This document shows positions 6,120-6,638 of a DNA stretch of 6,638 bases, in pieces. The translations under genes and the position numbers were made by a program. Each line of letters begins with the position of its first letter. The stretch's first letter is position 1. Origin of the DNA: Planctomycetota bacterium (GTDB taxonomy: Bacteria; Planctomycetota; Phycisphaerae; FEN-1346; JAACEH01); contig JAFGPY010000256.1 of NCBI GenBank assembly GCA_016935955.1, forward strand, positions 1-6,638, read 5' to 3'. Below the pieces are notes generated by a model. That model was not told the DNA's origin and did not search any database. It saw only the letters and a program-made list of their open reading frames with translations.

Positions 6120-6296
6120 ATGGCTGGCGGCAAGTCTTATCGGACAATCAAGAGTCTCGTTCTTGACAACGTGCACCGTAATGGAGGGCATGTTGATTAC
6201 GACGCCCTGGCCGCCGAGGTCAAAGAGCATTTCCCTGGCAGCGCCTGGAAGAAGACGCATTGGGCCTGGTACAAGAGCCAGATCGTCAGCATGTAG
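6120..6296 (+). CDS. Small 58-residue protein of unknown function inside REP-like repeats
   Basis: A complete 58-residue frame from ATG 6120 to TAG 6294-6296. It reads as a compact helical protein: an amphipathic segment at 7-19 (YRTIKSLVLDNVH), a GG turn, a second helix at about 25-37 (VDYDALAAEVKEHF), and a basic, aromatic C-terminus at 42-56 (WKKTHWAWYKSQIVS). The helix-turn-helix-like layout and positive, Trp-rich end would suit nucleic-acid binding, but this is inference. The end resembles short bacterial proteins with a WYKSQ-type tail that I remember without a named function. No signal peptide or membrane segment. Its stop codon is part of the GTAG foot of palindrome D, and codon use is less GC-biased than in the protease genes, hinting at a different origin. 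It may be a passenger, an accessory factor of the RAYT, or an independent host gene. Confidence 0.75.
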   Translation: MAGGKSYRTIKSLVLDNVHRNGGHVDYDALAAEVKEHFPGSAWKKTHWAWYKSQIVSM

Positions 6297-6316
6297 GGTG
6301 GGTCCACCGGACCCAC
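6293..6316 (+). repeat. REP-like palindrome D with GTAG foot
   Basis: GTAG (6293-6296), one G, stem GTGGGTCC (6298-6305), loop ACC, stem GGACCCAC (6309-6316). It is the inverted partner of A. The TAG of its foot is the stop codon of the 58-residue gene, so the hairpin also forms the very 3' end of that reading frame and may stabilise or end its mRNA. Confidence 0.8.
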
Positions 6317-6320
6317 GCGC

Positions 6321-6384
6321 CATTGGGCGATGCGGCCGCGCAGGCGGACGCACGTGAAGATCGTTGCATTGCCTTCGCCCGATG
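6321..6384 (+). repeat. Long inverted repeat in the RAYT leader
   Basis: CATTGGGCGA (6321-6330) pairs with TCGCCCGATG (6375-6384), 10 bp with one G-U. Directly inside the left arm is a small hairpin TGCG-GCCG-CGCA (6331-6342). The right arm ends 14 nt before the RAYT start, where no Shine-Dalgarno is visible. It could limit RAYT translation or be a further, degenerate palindrome of the same family; it lacks a clear GTAG foot. Confidence 0.5.
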
Positions 6385-6398
6385 TTTATCATTCGCTT

Positions 6399-6638
6399 AT
6401 GAGCCATTACCGGCGGGCCTTCGTGCCGGGCGCCACATTCTTCTTCACGGTTGTCACGTTCAACCGGCGACCGCTGTTGACCGAGCCGGCGGCGCGGCGG
6501 TTGCTCGGCAGAGCTATTCGCACCACGCGGCGCGAGCGACCCTTCGAGGTTGTGGCCATGGTTTTGTTGCCCGACCATTTGCACACAATCTGGACCTTGC
6601 CGCCGGGAGACGGCGACTACTCGACCCGTTGGCAGATA
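6399..6638 (+). CDS. REP-associated tyrosine transposase (RAYT, HUH superfamily), 3'-partial
   Basis: The frame runs from ATG 6399 off the right edge; 80 residues are visible. It matches the N-terminal half of RAYT/Y1_Tnp proteins (IS200/IS605-related single-strand transposases): the opening [21 protein letters not shown] strand, a helix through the middle, then the metal-binding H-x-H motif His60-Leu-His62 in [16 protein letters not shown], followed by the family-typical STRW. The catalytic tyrosine lies beyond the window, so activity cannot be judged. RAYTs cut single-stranded REP hairpins at their GTAG foot; such hairpins lie just upstream, which supports the call. No good ribosome-binding site precedes the ATG. 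An in-frame GTG at 6354 behind a weak AGGCGGA would add 15 residues, but family members usually start just before YRRAF. Single-copy host-domesticated RAYTs are common, so it need not be a recent arrival. Confidence 0.93.
   Translation, partial: MSHYRRAFVPGATFFFTVVTFNRRPLLTEPAARRLLGRAIRTTRRERPFEVVAMVLLPDHLHTIWTLPPGDGDYSTRWQI

Larger units (their letters stand above)
6000..6316. mobile_element. Candidate REP-bracketed cassette carrying a 58-residue gene
   Basis: The outer palindromes A and D are inverted relative to each other and 21/24 identical; between them lie palindromes B and C and one small gene with its own ribosome-binding site. A RAYT transposase gene begins 83 nt after the right end. 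REP pairs in inverse orientation next to a RAYT are known as mobile or formerly mobile units (REPINs/BIMEs); a protein-coding passenger inside is not the usual form. That the unit moves as a whole is inference. No target-site duplication can be judged, because RAYT/HUH elements usually make none. Confidence 0.45.

Overview
The window is GC-rich, gene-dense bacterial chromosome. I would place it in the Planctomycetota (Phycisphaerae-like lineages), because it carries an acidic PKD-repeat secreted protein with a carbohydrate-binding-like C-terminus, tandem HtrA-type proteins with two PDZ domains each, and a REP-associated transposase. This placement is an inference from gene style, not from a marker gene.

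Left part (2-1738): the C-terminal 491 residues of a large secreted protein. It begins in what looks like the closing beta-sandwich of a glycoside-hydrolase-type enzyme, followed by two PKD-like repeats and a DNRLRE/CBM96-like module. A hairpin follows the stop. Then comes a stand-alone tRNA-Leu(CAG) with its own sigma70-type promoter and an intrinsic terminator.

Centre (1884-4912): a two-gene operon. The first gene encodes a lipoprotein HtrA/Deg serine protease with an intact His-Asp-Ser triad and two PDZ domains. The second encodes an exported paralogue with the same fold and two PDZ domains, but with Ile, Gln and Pro at the three catalytic positions, so it is a predicted pseudoprotease. 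A strong terminator closes the operon. The pair suggests an envelope quality-control module in which a catalytically dead partner regulates, scaffolds or presents substrate to an active, membrane-tethered protease. This is followed by tRNA-Asp(GTC) with its own promoter and terminator.

Right part (5250-6638): mostly non-coding. It holds an orphan terminator, a cluster of AGTTAA-containing palindromes, and then a REP/RAYT-like zone. Four 24-nt palindromic elements lie here, three with a GTAG foot and one with GCAG. Two of them are 21/24 identical and lie in inverted orientation on either side of a small gene for a 58-residue protein with an excellent ribosome-binding site. A RAYT (REP-associated tyrosine transposase, HUH family) follows immediately and runs off the window edge. 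The simplest reading is that the RAYT acts on these palindromes and that the 58-residue gene is a passenger, or at least sits inside a REP-bracketed cassette of about 317 bp. This inverted-repeat cassette and the protease/pseudoprotease operon are the two most interesting things here.
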